Below the pieces are notes generated by a model. That model had not been told where the DNA came from. It saw nothing but the letters and a program-made list of their open reading frames with translations, and did not search any database. The translations under genes were made by a program, and so were the position numbers. From assembly GCF_008329715.1 (NCBI RefSeq), contig NZ_VTSR01000011.1, forward strand, positions 124,001-188,000: a stretch of 64,000 nucleotides of DNA. Direction: 5' to 3'. Positions 47,283-57,236 of this stretch are shown here, one piece after another; within the stretch, counting starts at the first letter, position 1; each line of letters begins with the position of its first letter. The DNA comes from Gimesia chilikensis (lineage in GTDB: Bacteria; Planctomycetota; Planctomycetia; Planctomycetales; Planctomycetaceae).

Positions 47283-50200
47283 ATGTCATTCTACGGCTAT
47301 CACCCCATCATCGAAAAGTGGTTTCGCAAACGCTTTGCGGGCCCTACCGAACCGCAGCAGCAGGGCTGGCCCTGCATCAACCGGGGTGAGCACACACTGA
47401 TTTCCGCTCCCACCGGGAGTGGTAAGACATTGACGGCGTTCCTTTCGGTGATCGATCGCATCGTGAAACGCTCACTGGAAGGCGACCTGGATGATGAGAC
47501 CGTGGTCGTTTACGTCTCCCCGTTACGGGCGCTCTCCAATGACATGCATCGCAACCTGACCGAGCCCCTGGAAGAAATTTCCGCACTGCTCGAAGAAGAA
47601 GGCTACCTGTTTACACCGATTCGCATCGGATTACGCACCGGGGACACCCCTTCCTCACAGCGTTCTGCGCTGGTCCGGCGTCCGCCCCATATCCTGGTGA
47701 CGACTCCCGAGTCGCTGTACCTGATGCTGACCGGCACCAAAAGCCGGGAGACATTGAAAACCGTCGAGACTGTAATCGTCGACGAAATCCATGCCCTGCT
47801 CCGCGACAAACGGGGATCGCACTGGTCGTTGACCCTCGAACGACTCGAAACACTGGTCGAGCATCCGTTGCAGCGAATTGGGCTGTCAGCGACGCAAAAG
47901 CCGCTGGAACGGGTCGCACAATACCTGATAGGAAACCGTCCCGAGATTGAGATCACGAGTTCTGCTCACCCGGAACAGGAGAGTGCTCACCCCGAACAGA
48001 CCTGCCGGATTGTGAATATCGGCCACTCCCGTACGCTGGATGTGGCGATCCAGGTCCCCCCTTCGGAACTGAGTGCGATCTGCACTCACGAACAATGGGC
48101 GGAAGTACTGGACCAGATCGTTGCGTTGATTGAATCGCATCACAGTACGCTGATCTTTGTCAACACGCGGCGTCTGGCCGAACGGATTACCCATCAGCTG
48201 ACCGAGCGATTGGGTGAAGAAGTCGTCGGCAGTCATCACGGTTCGTTGTCCGCCAAAATCCGGCATCGTACCGAACAGAAGCTGAAAACGGGGGAACTGA
48301 AGGCGGTCATCGCTACCGCGTCACTGGAGCTGGGAATCGACGTCGGCTATATCGACCTGGTGGTACAGATTGGTTCGCCACGCGGCATCGCGACCTTCCT
48401 GCAGCGGATTGGTCGCTCGGGGCACTCACTGGGACTGGTGCCTAAAGGACGGATCTTCGCGCTCTCACGCGATGAATTAATGGAAAGCATGGCCCTGGTA
48501 CGGTCGATCAAGCAGGGAATCCTGGATACGGTACGTATGCCAGAAGCCCCGATCGATATTCTGGCCCAGCAGATCGTGGCGGAAGTCTCCGGCCAGGAGT
48601 GGAACACAGAGGAGCTGTTTTCAGCGGTCACGCGTTCTTATTCCTATCGCAATCTGAAGCGGAACGACTTCGACAGCACGATTCAGTTTCTGAGTGAAGG
48701 GATCAGCAGCACAGCCGGCCGCAGTCGCGTCTATCTGCACCATGACCAGGTACAGAAACGAGTCCGCAGTCGTAAGAATGCCCGTCTCGTCTCAACCATG
48801 AACGGGGGGGCGATTCCGGAAATCGCCTCGTACCGTGTCGTCACCGAAGACGATCAGACGGTGGTCGGATCGGTGGATGAAGAATTCGCCGTGGAAAGCA
48901 TGGCCGGGGATGTCTTCCTGCTGGGCAACACGTCCTGGCAGATCCGCTACGTGCGTGGCGGCGATGTGACTGTGGTCGATGCCCACGGTGCGCCGCCGTC
49001 AATTCCCTTCTGGTTTGGTGAAGCACCGGGACGTTCGCTGGAGCTCTCGACCGAGATCTCGCATCTGCGGGAAGAACTATCGCAGCGAATTGAAGATCCC
49101 GAACAGGCGATTCTCTGGCTGACGACCGAATGCAATGTCGATGAGTGGGCGGCCAAACAGACCGTGGAATACATTCAGGCGCAGAAAGCGGCCCTGGGAA
49201 TGGTGCCCACACAGAAACGAATTGTCTTCGAGCGGTTCTTTGATGAATCCGGGGGCATGCAGCTGGTGATTCACGCCCCTTTTGGTGGCGACATCAACCG
49301 GGCCTGGGGTTATACGATGCGCAAGCGGTTCTGCCGCTCCTACAACTTTGAGCTGCAGGCGACCGCCGACGATAACGGTATTATCCTTTCGCTCGGGCCG
49401 CAGCATAGCTTTCCGCTGGAAAGTCTGTTCTCGATGCTCAATACCAGCAACGTGCAACAGCTGTCCGAACAGGCCATTCTGGATCATCCCATGTTCCACG
49501 TCCGCTGGCGATGGAATGTGACCCGCTCCCTGCTCGTCTCCCGCATGCAGAACGGAAAAAAAGTTCCGCCTCCGCTGCAGCGGTTTCGCGCCGAAGACCT
49601 GCTGACCGCCGTCTTCCCCCGATTGACCGGCTGTCCGGAGAACGAGATCGGCGAGATTGTCCGCCCCGACCATATTCTCGTCGACCAGACACTCTATGAC
49701 TGTCTTAACGAACAACTCGATATCGACGGGCTCAAACAGGTCTTACTGGAAATTGAGCAGGACCAGATCAAGCTGATACCCCGCGATACCCGGGAGCCGT
49801 CCCCCTTTTGTTATGAGCTATTGAATTCGAGCCCCTATACCTTCCTGGACGGGGGCGAAGCCCAGGAACGACGCGCCCGCGCAGTGGCAACACGGCACAC
49901 ACTGTCCGTGGAAAGCGTGGAAGACCTGGGACGACTGTCCCCCGAGGCGATCGCGCAGGTCTGTCAGGAAGCGCAGCCCCTGGTTCGCAATGCAGACGAA
50001 TTCCACGATGTCCTGCTGGGACGAATTCATCTTCCCATCAACCAGTGTCCCGACTGGGCCGACTGGTATCGGGAACTTGAAGCCACAGGACGCGCGACGA
50101 CACTCACACGTGCGATTGACAATACAATCCCGAGTTGGGTAGCGACCGAACGACTGCCCGCGGCCCTGGCCGCTTTCCCGGATTCCACACATGCACCGGC

Positions 50201-51854
50201 GGTCGATGTTCCAGCAGGCGTGCAGCAGGAATGGGAGTCGACCGAGGCCCGCACGGCCATCATTCGGGGACTGCTGGATACCTGCGGTCCCCTGTCGGTG
50301 GCGGAGCTTGCGGATCTGGCTGGCATGACCGAATCGCAAACCGAAGCGGCCCTGTATGCACTCGAAGGGGAAGGCTCTGCCATGCAGGGTTACTTTCGCG
50401 TGAAAGATCCAAACTGGGATCAGAGTGCAGATGAGGGACAGGAGCAGGCGGAAGTTAAAGAGTCAGACAACGTCGTCCCGCCCAAAGAATGGTGTCATCG
50501 CCGGCTGCTTTCCCGCATTCATCGTCTGACGCTGCAGGGACTAAGGGCCCAGGTACAGCCTGTTGATCCCAGTGTGTTTATTCGCTATCTCACGCATCAT
50601 CATGGACTGGCTGGCGGCGAGAAACGGACCGGCACGAATGGTCTGTTTGAAGTCCTCTCGATGCTGCAGGGGATCGACATCCCGGCGATCTGCTGGGAAC
50701 GGGATATCCTGCCGGCGCGTCTTTCAAATTATCAAAGCAGTCAGTTGGACGAACTTTGTTTCACCGGCGAGATTGGCTGGGGGCGACTCTATCCTCCCAA
50801 GCGCAATCCGGACCAGGGGAAACCGATGACCGGCATCACCCGCAATGCACCGGTCTCGTTCTTTCTCCGCGAGGATATTCCCTGGCTGACCTGTTTCAAC
50901 CCGGTGCAGTCAGAGAGCGAACCAGAAGAATCCTGCCTGAGCAGCCCGGCACAAGAAGTACAGGAACTGTTGACCCAGCGGGGTGCCCTGTTTGCCACCG
51001 ATCTGATGACGGCGACCGAGTCACTCCCTTCGCAGATTGCAGATTCCCTGGGAGAGCTGATTGCCCGCGGTCTGGTCACTTCAGACAGTTTTTCCGGTAT
51101 GCGACAGTTTACGCAGGACCGCTCCACACAGAAGCGGCGTTCTTCGCGGAAATCACGGATCGGTCTGGTCCGCAAACGTTCGACTCCCAACAACACTGGA
51201 CGCTGGTCGAGCTGGCGACGCGAGCCCGAGGAACCGATCGAAGAACGGGGACTCAAGCACTACGAAAATGTCGAACAGTGGGCGTGGCAGCTGCTCAGGC
51301 GGTGGGGCGTGGTCTTCCGCGATCTGCTGATTCGGGAACCCGGTGCGCCGCGGTGGTTTGAACTGCTGCAGATCTTTCGTCGGCTGGAGGCTCGCGGTGA
51401 AATCCGTGGGGGTCGCTTTGTAACGGGCGTAGCCGGCGAGCAGTTTGCCATGTCGGGTACGATTCAGGAACTGAGAAAGTTACGGGACGAATCGGGCAGC
51501 GACGAACTGACGATTCTGTCCGCAGCCGACCCTCTAAACCTGGTGGGCATTCTGACCAAAGACGCACGCGTTCCCAGCACGGCTCACAATCGCCTGGCTT
51601 ACTGGAACGGAAATCTGATCGCTTACTCGAAGAGCGAAGAACTGTTCCTGGTAACCAACGTGAACGACAAAATTAAAAGGGAACTTGTGCTCGGCTTCGG
51701 GCTCCCCTTGCCTGCAGGATCCAGTCCGGAACAGAACACGGTCGACGACGAAACGGACACCTCAGACGAGTTGCAGACAGTCGAAGCAACTGAAACTGAG
51801 GGCCCGGTTGAACAGTCGACGCCACGAAAATCACCTCGCCCCTCATTTCTCTAA
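47283..51854 (+). CDS. lhr: Lhr-type large ATP-dependent helicase
   Basis: 1523 residues, the length of full-length Lhr. The core is a superfamily 2 helicase: Walker A APTGSGKT (42-49), motif II DEIH (167-170), motif III SAT in GLSATQKP, motif VI QRIGRSGH. After the RecA domains comes the Lhr winged-helix and beta-barrel region (VVTEDDQTVVGSVDEEFAVES, LGNTSWQIRYV) and FERFFDESGGMQLVIHAPFGG with KRFC. A long C-terminal region ends with Lhr-CTD winged-helix segments. Lhr proteins move 3' to 5' on DNA and act in repair. It holds a small internal duplication, AHPEQ twice at about 228-239. It precedes the TPR protein gene by 39 bases, so the two may be one transcript. Confidence 0.93.
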   Translation: MSFYGYHPIIEKWFRKRFAGPTEPQQQGWPCINRGEHTLISAPTGSGKTLTAFLSVIDRIVKRSLEGDLDDETVVVYVSPLRALSNDMHRNLTEPLEEISALLEEEGYLFTPIRIGLRTGDTPSSQRSALVRRPPHILVTTPESLYLMLTGTKSRETLKTVETVIVDEIHALLRDKRGSHWSLTLERLETLVEHPLQRIGLSATQKPLERVAQYLIGNRPEIEITSSAHPEQESAHPEQTCRIVNIGHSRTLDVAIQVPPSELSAICTHEQWAEVLDQIVALIESHHSTLIFVNTRRLAERITHQLTERLGEEVVGSHHGSLSAKIRHRTEQKLKTGELKAVIATASLELGIDVGYIDLVVQIGSPRGIATFLQRIGRSGHSLGLVPKGRIFALSRDELMESMALVRSIKQGILDTVRMPEAPIDILAQQIVAEVSGQEWNTEELFSAVTRSYSYRNLKRNDFDSTIQFLSEGISSTAGRSRVYLHHDQVQKRVRSRKNARLVSTMNGGAIPEIASYRVVTEDDQTVVGSVDEEFAVESMAGDVFLLGNTSWQIRYVRGGDVTVVDAHGAPPSIPFWFGEAPGRSLELSTEISHLREELSQRIEDPEQAILWLTTECNVDEWAAKQTVEYIQAQKAALGMVPTQKRIVFERFFDESGGMQLVIHAPFGGDINRAWGYTMRKRFCRSYNFELQATADDNGIILSLGPQHSFPLESLFSMLNTSNVQQLSEQAILDHPMFHVRWRWNVTRSLLVSRMQNGKKVPPPLQRFRAEDLLTAVFPRLTGCPENEIGEIVRPDHILVDQTLYDCLNEQLDIDGLKQVLLEIEQDQIKLIPRDTREPSPFCYELLNSSPYTFLDGGEAQERRARAVATRHTLSVESVEDLGRLSPEAIAQVCQEAQPLVRNADEFHDVLLGRIHLPINQCPDWADWYRELEATGRATTLTRAIDNTIPSWVATERLPAALAAFPDSTHAPAVDVPAGVQQEWESTEARTAIIRGLLDTCGPLSVAELADLAGMTESQTEAALYALEGEGSAMQGYFRVKDPNWDQSADEGQEQAEVKESDNVVPPKEWCHRRLLSRIHRLTLQGLRAQVQPVDPSVFIRYLTHHHGLAGGEKRTGTNGLFEVLSMLQGIDIPAICWERDILPARLSNYQSSQLDELCFTGEIGWGRLYPPKRNPDQGKPMTGITRNAPVSFFLREDIPWLTCFNPVQSESEPEESCLSSPAQEVQELLTQRGALFATDLMTATESLPSQIADSLGELIARGLVTSDSFSGMRQFTQDRSTQKRRSSRKSRIGLVRKRSTPNNTGRWSSWRREPEEPIEERGLKHYENVEQWAWQLLRRWGVVFRDLLIREPGAPRWFELLQIFRRLEARGEIRGGRFVTGVAGEQFAMSGTIQELRKLRDESGSDELTILSAADPLNLVGILTKDARVPSTAHNRLAYWNGNLIAYSKSEELFLVTNVNDKIKRELVLGFGLPLPAGSSPEQNTVDDETDTSDELQTVEATETEGPVEQSTPRKSPRPSFL

Positions 51855-51893
51855 ACACAGGAATGTCCCGGGGATTTTAATACGGAAGAGCGC

Positions 51894-54845
51894 ATGCGGA
51901 AATATGTCATCTACTTTGCCCTGATTTACCTGATCACGGGACTGCTGCTCCCTGCTTCCCTGCCTGTCAGCCTTGTGTGTGCTGCGGAAACAGAGAAACC
52001 ATCAGCGGTCGACGAACAGTTAAAAACAGCTTACAAGCACCTGCAGCATGGGCGATACGCAGAGGCACGTGAGGCCTATGCAGAGGTTGAGAAAAAGCTA
52101 TCCGACGTCTCTCCCCAAACCAGTGAGGCGCATTGGAAGCTGATGCAGGGCCTGATGCGGATCGACCTGGAGACAGGTGACACGCCGGCTGCATTCCGTC
52201 GCCTGGAAACCGCACTGAAACAGGATCCGCGTCGTGCGGAACTGCAGGCCTGGGCCGCGAAGCTTTATTTTGAAGCGGGCCAGTATGAAGAGGCCGAAAA
52301 GCATGTGGCGACGGCGTTGACTCTGGACGCCGATCAACCACGGGCGCATCTGATTCAGGCACACCTGCTCACCGAGGCGGGTAAGATTGAAGAAGCCAAC
52401 GAAGTCTTCCGCTGGTTTGTCCGCTATTATAATCGTGCTCAGCCGGAAGATGCGGAGACGCTGCTGGTCATCGCGGACGGCGCGACGCAGTACGCACGCT
52501 GGAACAGCGTTTCGCAGATCTTTAATTTCGTGGTCAACACGCTCTGTCCAGATGCTCTCAAAGATGATCCGCTGGCCTGGGAGGCGTCTTTCCTGAGCGG
52601 TTCTATCCTGCAGGAAAAATACAATCGACCACAGTCAGCTGAAGAATTCCAGGCGGCACTGACGACAAATTCCCAGGCCGCGCCGGTTTACGTCGCACTG
52701 GCGGAGACCGCTGTTGAAATTCGCGAGTTCGATACCAGCAGCGAACTGCTGGAAAAGGCCTTGAAGATCAACCCGCGTCTACTCTCTGCCCTGTTGCTGA
52801 AATGCGACCTGGAGTTGATCAACGGACAGTACACACAGGCTCTGAAAACCGTTGCAGAAGCGGAAAAGGTCAACCCCCGCAGTCAGCTGGTGCTGGCACG
52901 GAAGGCGGCCTGTTTTCTGCTGCTGGATGGTGTTCCCACGACCGACGAACTCAAACCCTTCTTCGATCATTCGGAAACGAAAACGAAACCAGCGGGAAAA
53001 TCATCCCGGTTTACTCAGCTATTGACTGACCTGCTGGCTGAGAATCCTAAGCCGGGCTACTTTCTGTTTGAGCTGGGGAATCTGCTCGAATTCAAACGGC
53101 AGTTCGCGTTTGCAGAATTTGCGTACCTGAAAACCAGGGAACTGATGCCGCAACTTTCCGGTCCTCAAACGTCACTTGGAATGCTCTACATGCAGATGGG
53201 CCGGACAGATCTTGCCCAGAAAACCCTCAACGCTGCTTTCCAGGCCGACCCCTATCATGTGCGGGTCAGCAACATGCGCAAGGTGCTGGGCGTGCTGGAG
53301 TCTTACGGCTCGATCGTGACCGATCATTTTGTGATCCGCTACGATTCGAAAGCCGATTACATTCTCGGGCAGTACATGGCGGACTATCTGGAAGAGATCT
53401 ACCCGGAGATGGTAGCACAGTTTGGCTACGAACCGCCGGGCAAAACGCAATTTGAGATCTACCACGACGCCAAAGGACTCTCGGCTCATCAGTGGTTCAG
53501 TGCGCGGATGATCGGCCTGCCCTGGATTCAGACGATTGGTGCATCGACCGGTGCTGTCGTCGCGCTGACTTCCCCGACAGCCATGCAGGAACCGTTCAAC
53601 TGGGCCAGCGTCCTGAAACACGAACTGGTGCATGTCTTCACGTTACAGCAGACGAAGTACAAAATCCCGCACTGGTTTACCGAAGCCCTGGCGGTTCGAA
53701 GTGAGAATTCAGCCCGACCTCAGAAATTCAATCAACTGCTGGTTGAACGGGTTCCTAAAAATGAAATCTACAGTCTGGATGAACTGGACGGCGTCTTCGT
53801 CCGACCTAAATCGTCCGCGAACTGGAACTTCGCGTATTGCCAAAGTCTGCTCTGTGCTGACTTCATGGTGGCCGAGTTCGGAGACGACGCACTGAAAAAG
53901 CTGCTGCTCTCCTATCAGGAGCAGGGATCGACGGCGACCGCTATTCAGGACTGTTTCGGGATCGATCAGGAGGAGTTCGAAAAACGTTACCATGCTTACC
54001 TCCAGAAGATAACCGCCTCGCTGAAGGGGTATCAGTCCGAGGAAGCAGACTTGAGCTTTCGCGAGCTTCAGAAGCAGTACGAAGCCAATCAGAGTGATCC
54101 GGATCTCGCGGGGAAATACGCCTATCGCCTGCTCCGCCTGCGTAAGAAAGGGGAAGCCCGCAGCATTGCCAGGAAAGTGCTGGAGACGCATCCGACTCAG
54201 GCCCAGGCGGCACTGACCATCGCGCAGCTGGAACTGCTGTCGGAAGATCTGGACTCGGCAATCGACGTTCTGCAGAAACCGCTCTCCGTCAAAGCCCCAG
54301 ACGTTGATGTGCTGAGCCTGGCCGGAAAGATCCTGCTGAAACAGACGAAGTTTGATGAAGCGCTGCCCATTTACGAACAGGCCCATCAAACCTATCCTTA
54401 CCAGACTGAGTGGTTGCAGGGGCTGTCGATTATTTATCAGCAACAGAAGAAAGAGAAACAGCTGCAGGAGGCACTGCTGAAACTGGTGCATCTGGATCCC
54501 AACGATGAAACCAGTATGAAGCTGCTGATGGAAGGTTACCGGAAACAGGGTGAACTGGAACAGGCGCTGCGCTGGGGACAGGCGGCTTTACAGGTGGATG
54601 TACTGGATCCGGAAACGCATCAGCAGCTTTCTGAAATCGCTCTGAAGCTGGACCAAAAACCGATTGCCATTCGCGAACTCAAAATGCTGCTGCACCTGCA
54701 GGAGGACAATGCTGAACTGCGCTACCTGCTTGCGAAAACGCTGTTGGATACAGGACAATCGGAGGCAGCCCGGACGGAGCTGGACCTGCTATTAAAACAG
54801 AACCCCACACACGCAGAGGGGCTCAAACTGAAACAGAAACTGTAA
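51894..54845 (+). CDS. Exported TPR protein with an HExxH peptidase-MA-like domain
   Basis: 983 residues with a signal peptide (1-30, VCAAE). TPR units fill about 40-450 (KHLQHGRYAEAREAYAEVEK, KLYFEAGQYEEAEKHVATAL, LGMLYMQMGRTDLAQKTLNAAF) and again about 730-983. Between them is a metallopeptidase domain of the MA/gluzincin type: HELVH at 576-580 and the third ligand Glu597 in HWFTEALAV, with the usual flanking FDTF-like strands (HFVIRYDSKADYIL). So it is a probable zinc protease carried on protein-binding repeats. It follows lhr by 39 bases, with GGAAG before ATG 51894, and precedes mazG by 62 bases. Substrate unknown. Confidence 0.88.
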   Translation: MRKYVIYFALIYLITGLLLPASLPVSLVCAAETEKPSAVDEQLKTAYKHLQHGRYAEAREAYAEVEKKLSDVSPQTSEAHWKLMQGLMRIDLETGDTPAAFRRLETALKQDPRRAELQAWAAKLYFEAGQYEEAEKHVATALTLDADQPRAHLIQAHLLTEAGKIEEANEVFRWFVRYYNRAQPEDAETLLVIADGATQYARWNSVSQIFNFVVNTLCPDALKDDPLAWEASFLSGSILQEKYNRPQSAEEFQAALTTNSQAAPVYVALAETAVEIREFDTSSELLEKALKINPRLLSALLLKCDLELINGQYTQALKTVAEAEKVNPRSQLVLARKAACFLLLDGVPTTDELKPFFDHSETKTKPAGKSSRFTQLLTDLLAENPKPGYFLFELGNLLEFKRQFAFAEFAYLKTRELMPQLSGPQTSLGMLYMQMGRTDLAQKTLNAAFQADPYHVRVSNMRKVLGVLESYGSIVTDHFVIRYDSKADYILGQYMADYLEEIYPEMVAQFGYEPPGKTQFEIYHDAKGLSAHQWFSARMIGLPWIQTIGASTGAVVALTSPTAMQEPFNWASVLKHELVHVFTLQQTKYKIPHWFTEALAVRSENSARPQKFNQLLVERVPKNEIYSLDELDGVFVRPKSSANWNFAYCQSLLCADFMVAEFGDDALKKLLLSYQEQGSTATAIQDCFGIDQEEFEKRYHAYLQKITASLKGYQSEEADLSFRELQKQYEANQSDPDLAGKYAYRLLRLRKKGEARSIARKVLETHPTQAQAALTIAQLELLSEDLDSAIDVLQKPLSVKAPDVDVLSLAGKILLKQTKFDEALPIYEQAHQTYPYQTEWLQGLSIIYQQQKKEKQLQEALLKLVHLDPNDETSMKLLMEGYRKQGELEQALRWGQAALQVDVLDPETHQQLSEIALKLDQKPIAIRELKMLLHLQEDNAELRYLLAKTLLDTGQSEAARTELDLLLKQNPTHAEGLKLKQKL

Positions 54846-54907
54846 CACGCCCGACTTGAATGGCGTATGATGATCTTCAATTGAACTGACACAAACAAGG
54901 AACCATT

Positions 54908-55276
54908 GTGACCAACGACCTCCCCCCCGCTTCGGCAACTTCTTCGACAGACGCAAACCCGCGGCAACCTGGCTTAACGGTATCCCAGTTTCAGGCGGTG
55001 ATTCATAAAATGTTTTTCGAGAAGGACCAGTCACGGGGGATCGAAGGCACGTTTATGTGGTTCATGGAAGAGGTCGGTGAACTCTCTTCTGCCCTGCGTG
55101 AAAACGACGATCCACAGAACCTGGAAGAAGAATTTGCTGATGTGCTGGCCTGGCTGGCGACCATGGCGAATGTGGCGGGCGTCGATCTGGAGCAGGCCGT
55201 CAGTCGCAAATATGTCCAGGGATGTCCACGGTGCAACGAGGCAGTGTGTACTTGTGATCTCTCCTGGAAGCCCTGA
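54908..55276 (+). CDS. MazG-family nucleotide pyrophosphohydrolase
   Basis: 122-residue all-alpha NTP pyrophosphatase-like protein. The metal-binding motif E-E-x-x-E (Glu54, Glu55, Glu58 in MEEVGEL) and E-x-x-D (Glu75, Asp78 in EEEFADVL) are intact, so Mg-dependent hydrolysis of a nucleotide triphosphate to monophosphate is expected. The C-terminus carries CPRCNEAVCTC, a zinc-knuckle-like Cys cluster not typical of the family. The start is GTG 54908 with AAGGAA upstream. Its neighbours (TPR protease, envelope cluster) do not suggest a particular nucleotide. Confidence 0.88.
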   Translation: MTNDLPPASATSSTDANPRQPGLTVSQFQAVIHKMFFEKDQSRGIEGTFMWFMEEVGELSSALRENDDPQNLEEEFADVLAWLATMANVAGVDLEQAVSRKYVQGCPRCNEAVCTCDLSWKP

Positions 55277-55422
55277 ATCGTAAATGTGAATATCGTAATG
55301 ATTTGGGGCATAAAGATTGACACTGCTTTATATCTGAATTTAGACTGGAGAGATGCGGAGAAGTTTCGGCTTCTTTCTCCTGTCAGCAATATTCTCTCAT
55401 CTCAGATTGCTATCGCATCAAC

Positions 55423-57201
55423 ATGGAAAATCATTGCGCCTTAATCAGACGGAATGCGAACCCGTACCGTACCAGCCTGACTGGTATCTGGTGCCTGTGT
55501 GCTCTCCTTCTGCTCACCTGCTTTGCCGAACGCGCAATCGCTCAGCCTCCCCAGGCGGAGATTGATGCCGCCATCAAACGCGGAGTCGCGTTCCTCAAAA
55601 AGAAGCCCGACTATGGCCGGAGCGGCATGAATGCTTTCGTCGCTTACACGCTGCTGAAAACCGGTGAATCCCCCGACTCCCCTTACATCCAGAACTGCCT
55701 GAAAAACATCATGGCAGATCATAACCAGAAGAATTCCGACGGCGAAATCGTTTATACACCGGGCGGAGATTACAATTACACTGCCGGCGTACAGCTGATG
55801 GTGTTCGAAGCGATCAGCCCGGAAAAGTATCATAATGAAATCAAGACCACGGTTGATTTTCTGATCAAGACCCAGCAGCCAGCCGGCAGCTGGTATTATC
55901 CACAACAGGAACCCAACAACGGCGACACCAGTATCACGCAGTATGCGATTCTGGGGCTCTGGGCTGCGGAACGGGCCGGGGTAATGATTCCCACCCGCGT
56001 CTGGGACAATGCCGCCCGCTGGCATCTGACAACCCAACTGCCAAATGGCGGATTTGGGTATCATCCCGGGGGCAAGACAGACCGGGGGGCCAAACACACG
56101 ATGGGTGTGGCGGGGACCGGCAGTATGTATGTGATTTCCCGCCAGTTGTATCCCAACGGACAGCCCCGCACCGCGCCAACCACCGGTAAGGAAGGCGAGC
56201 CTAAAAAGAAATTCGGTTTCCTGGAAAAAGTGAACCTCACCGAAAAAGATAAAGAGGGTGAGGAGAACCTGTTCACAAAACCGACCATTGCTCTGTCAGC
56301 GCTTGAGACCGGCAAGACCCGGGGCGCGAACTGGGTCGTCAACAATTACAATTATCGTAACCCGACCGGCTGGCCCAACTATTATCTGTACGGCATCGAA
56401 CGTCTGGCCGCTTTGGCCGATGCGAAAAAACTGGGGCCTCACGACTGGTACGCCGACGGTGCGCGGCACCTGTTGATGATGCAGTTGGAAGATGGTAGCT
56501 GGAAAGGTTCGGGAAATATCGATGCCGCGACCTGCCTGGCAATCATCTTTCTGGCCAAGGCAACCGTGAAAACCATTGACCGCAAGTATAAGCCAGATCC
56601 GGTAGGTTCCGGTCTGCTGGCCGGGGGACGGGGACTGCCCAAGAACCTGGCTGAGGTTCAGATGCGGAATGGTAAGGTGGAAAGCAAAACCCTGTCGGGG
56701 GATCTCAGCGAATTGCTGGCCCAGCTCGAAGATCCGGCAACTGCGGATCTGGACACAACCCAGGAAACGCTGGTCGAAACAATTACCCTCGGGAACCGGG
56801 AAAATCTGATCAAACAGAAAGACCGGGTCTTAAAATTGATCGATGCCCGCTCTCCGGATGTCAGGCGAACCGCTGTCTGGGCACTGGCACGAACCAACGA
56901 TTTTCGCATGGCTCCCTACCTGATTCGATCATTGAAAGATCCGGACCTGAGCGTGCGGATCGAGGCGAGGAACGGTCTCTGCACGCTCAGCCGGAAAATC
57001 CGGGGACTGGGGATGCCCGAAGATCCCCTGTCCGATGTGCCGGAAGACCTGACAAAAGAAGAACGCGTGATCATCGCCGATCAATGGGCCGATGAAGCCA
57101 CCCGACGCTGGCAGAAATGGTATAACAGCGTGAAACCCTTTGATGAAAAATTCAACCTCTACGAAGTTCTCGATCAGCTCCCCAAGTCAAAGTCCAAATA
57201 A
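55423..57201 (+). CDS. Exported prenyltransferase/squalene-cyclase-fold protein with HEAT repeats
   Basis: 592 residues with a long N-terminal export signal (about 1-40, AERAIAQ). Residues 45-400 show the alpha/alpha-barrel repeats of the prenyltransferase/squalene oxidase superfamily (AIKRGVAFLKKKPDYG, TVDFLIKTQQPAGSWYYP, AARWHLTTQLPNGGFGYHPG, GARHLLMMQLEDGSWKG), with QW-like GSWYY and GSW motifs. The acidic DxDD cyclase motif is not evident, so this is more probably a binding protein than a terpene cyclase. About 440-520 is a HEAT-like block (LKLIDARSPDVRRTAVWALART, LIRSLKDPDLSVRIEARNGL). It starts the operon that continues with membrane and ExbB/ExbD genes. Confidence 0.85.
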   Translation: MENHCALIRRNANPYRTSLTGIWCLCALLLLTCFAERAIAQPPQAEIDAAIKRGVAFLKKKPDYGRSGMNAFVAYTLLKTGESPDSPYIQNCLKNIMADHNQKNSDGEIVYTPGGDYNYTAGVQLMVFEAISPEKYHNEIKTTVDFLIKTQQPAGSWYYPQQEPNNGDTSITQYAILGLWAAERAGVMIPTRVWDNAARWHLTTQLPNGGFGYHPGGKTDRGAKHTMGVAGTGSMYVISRQLYPNGQPRTAPTTGKEGEPKKKFGFLEKVNLTEKDKEGEENLFTKPTIALSALETGKTRGANWVVNNYNYRNPTGWPNYYLYGIERLAALADAKKLGPHDWYADGARHLLMMQLEDGSWKGSGNIDAATCLAIIFLAKATVKTIDRKYKPDPVGSGLLAGGRGLPKNLAEVQMRNGKVESKTLSGDLSELLAQLEDPATADLDTTQETLVETITLGNRENLIKQKDRVLKLIDARSPDVRRTAVWALARTNDFRMAPYLIRSLKDPDLSVRIEARNGLCTLSRKIRGLGMPEDPLSDVPEDLTKEERVIIADQWADEATRRWQKWYNSVKPFDEKFNLYEVLDQLPKSKSK

Positions 57202-57236
57202 CCACCAATAGAAAACTCAGAGGATACTTTAGTACG

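Noticed and set aside
47966-48001. AHPEQ direct duplication in lhr as a possible repeat element
   Set aside because: Only two short imperfect copies within the coding frame; a simple local duplication, not an element.
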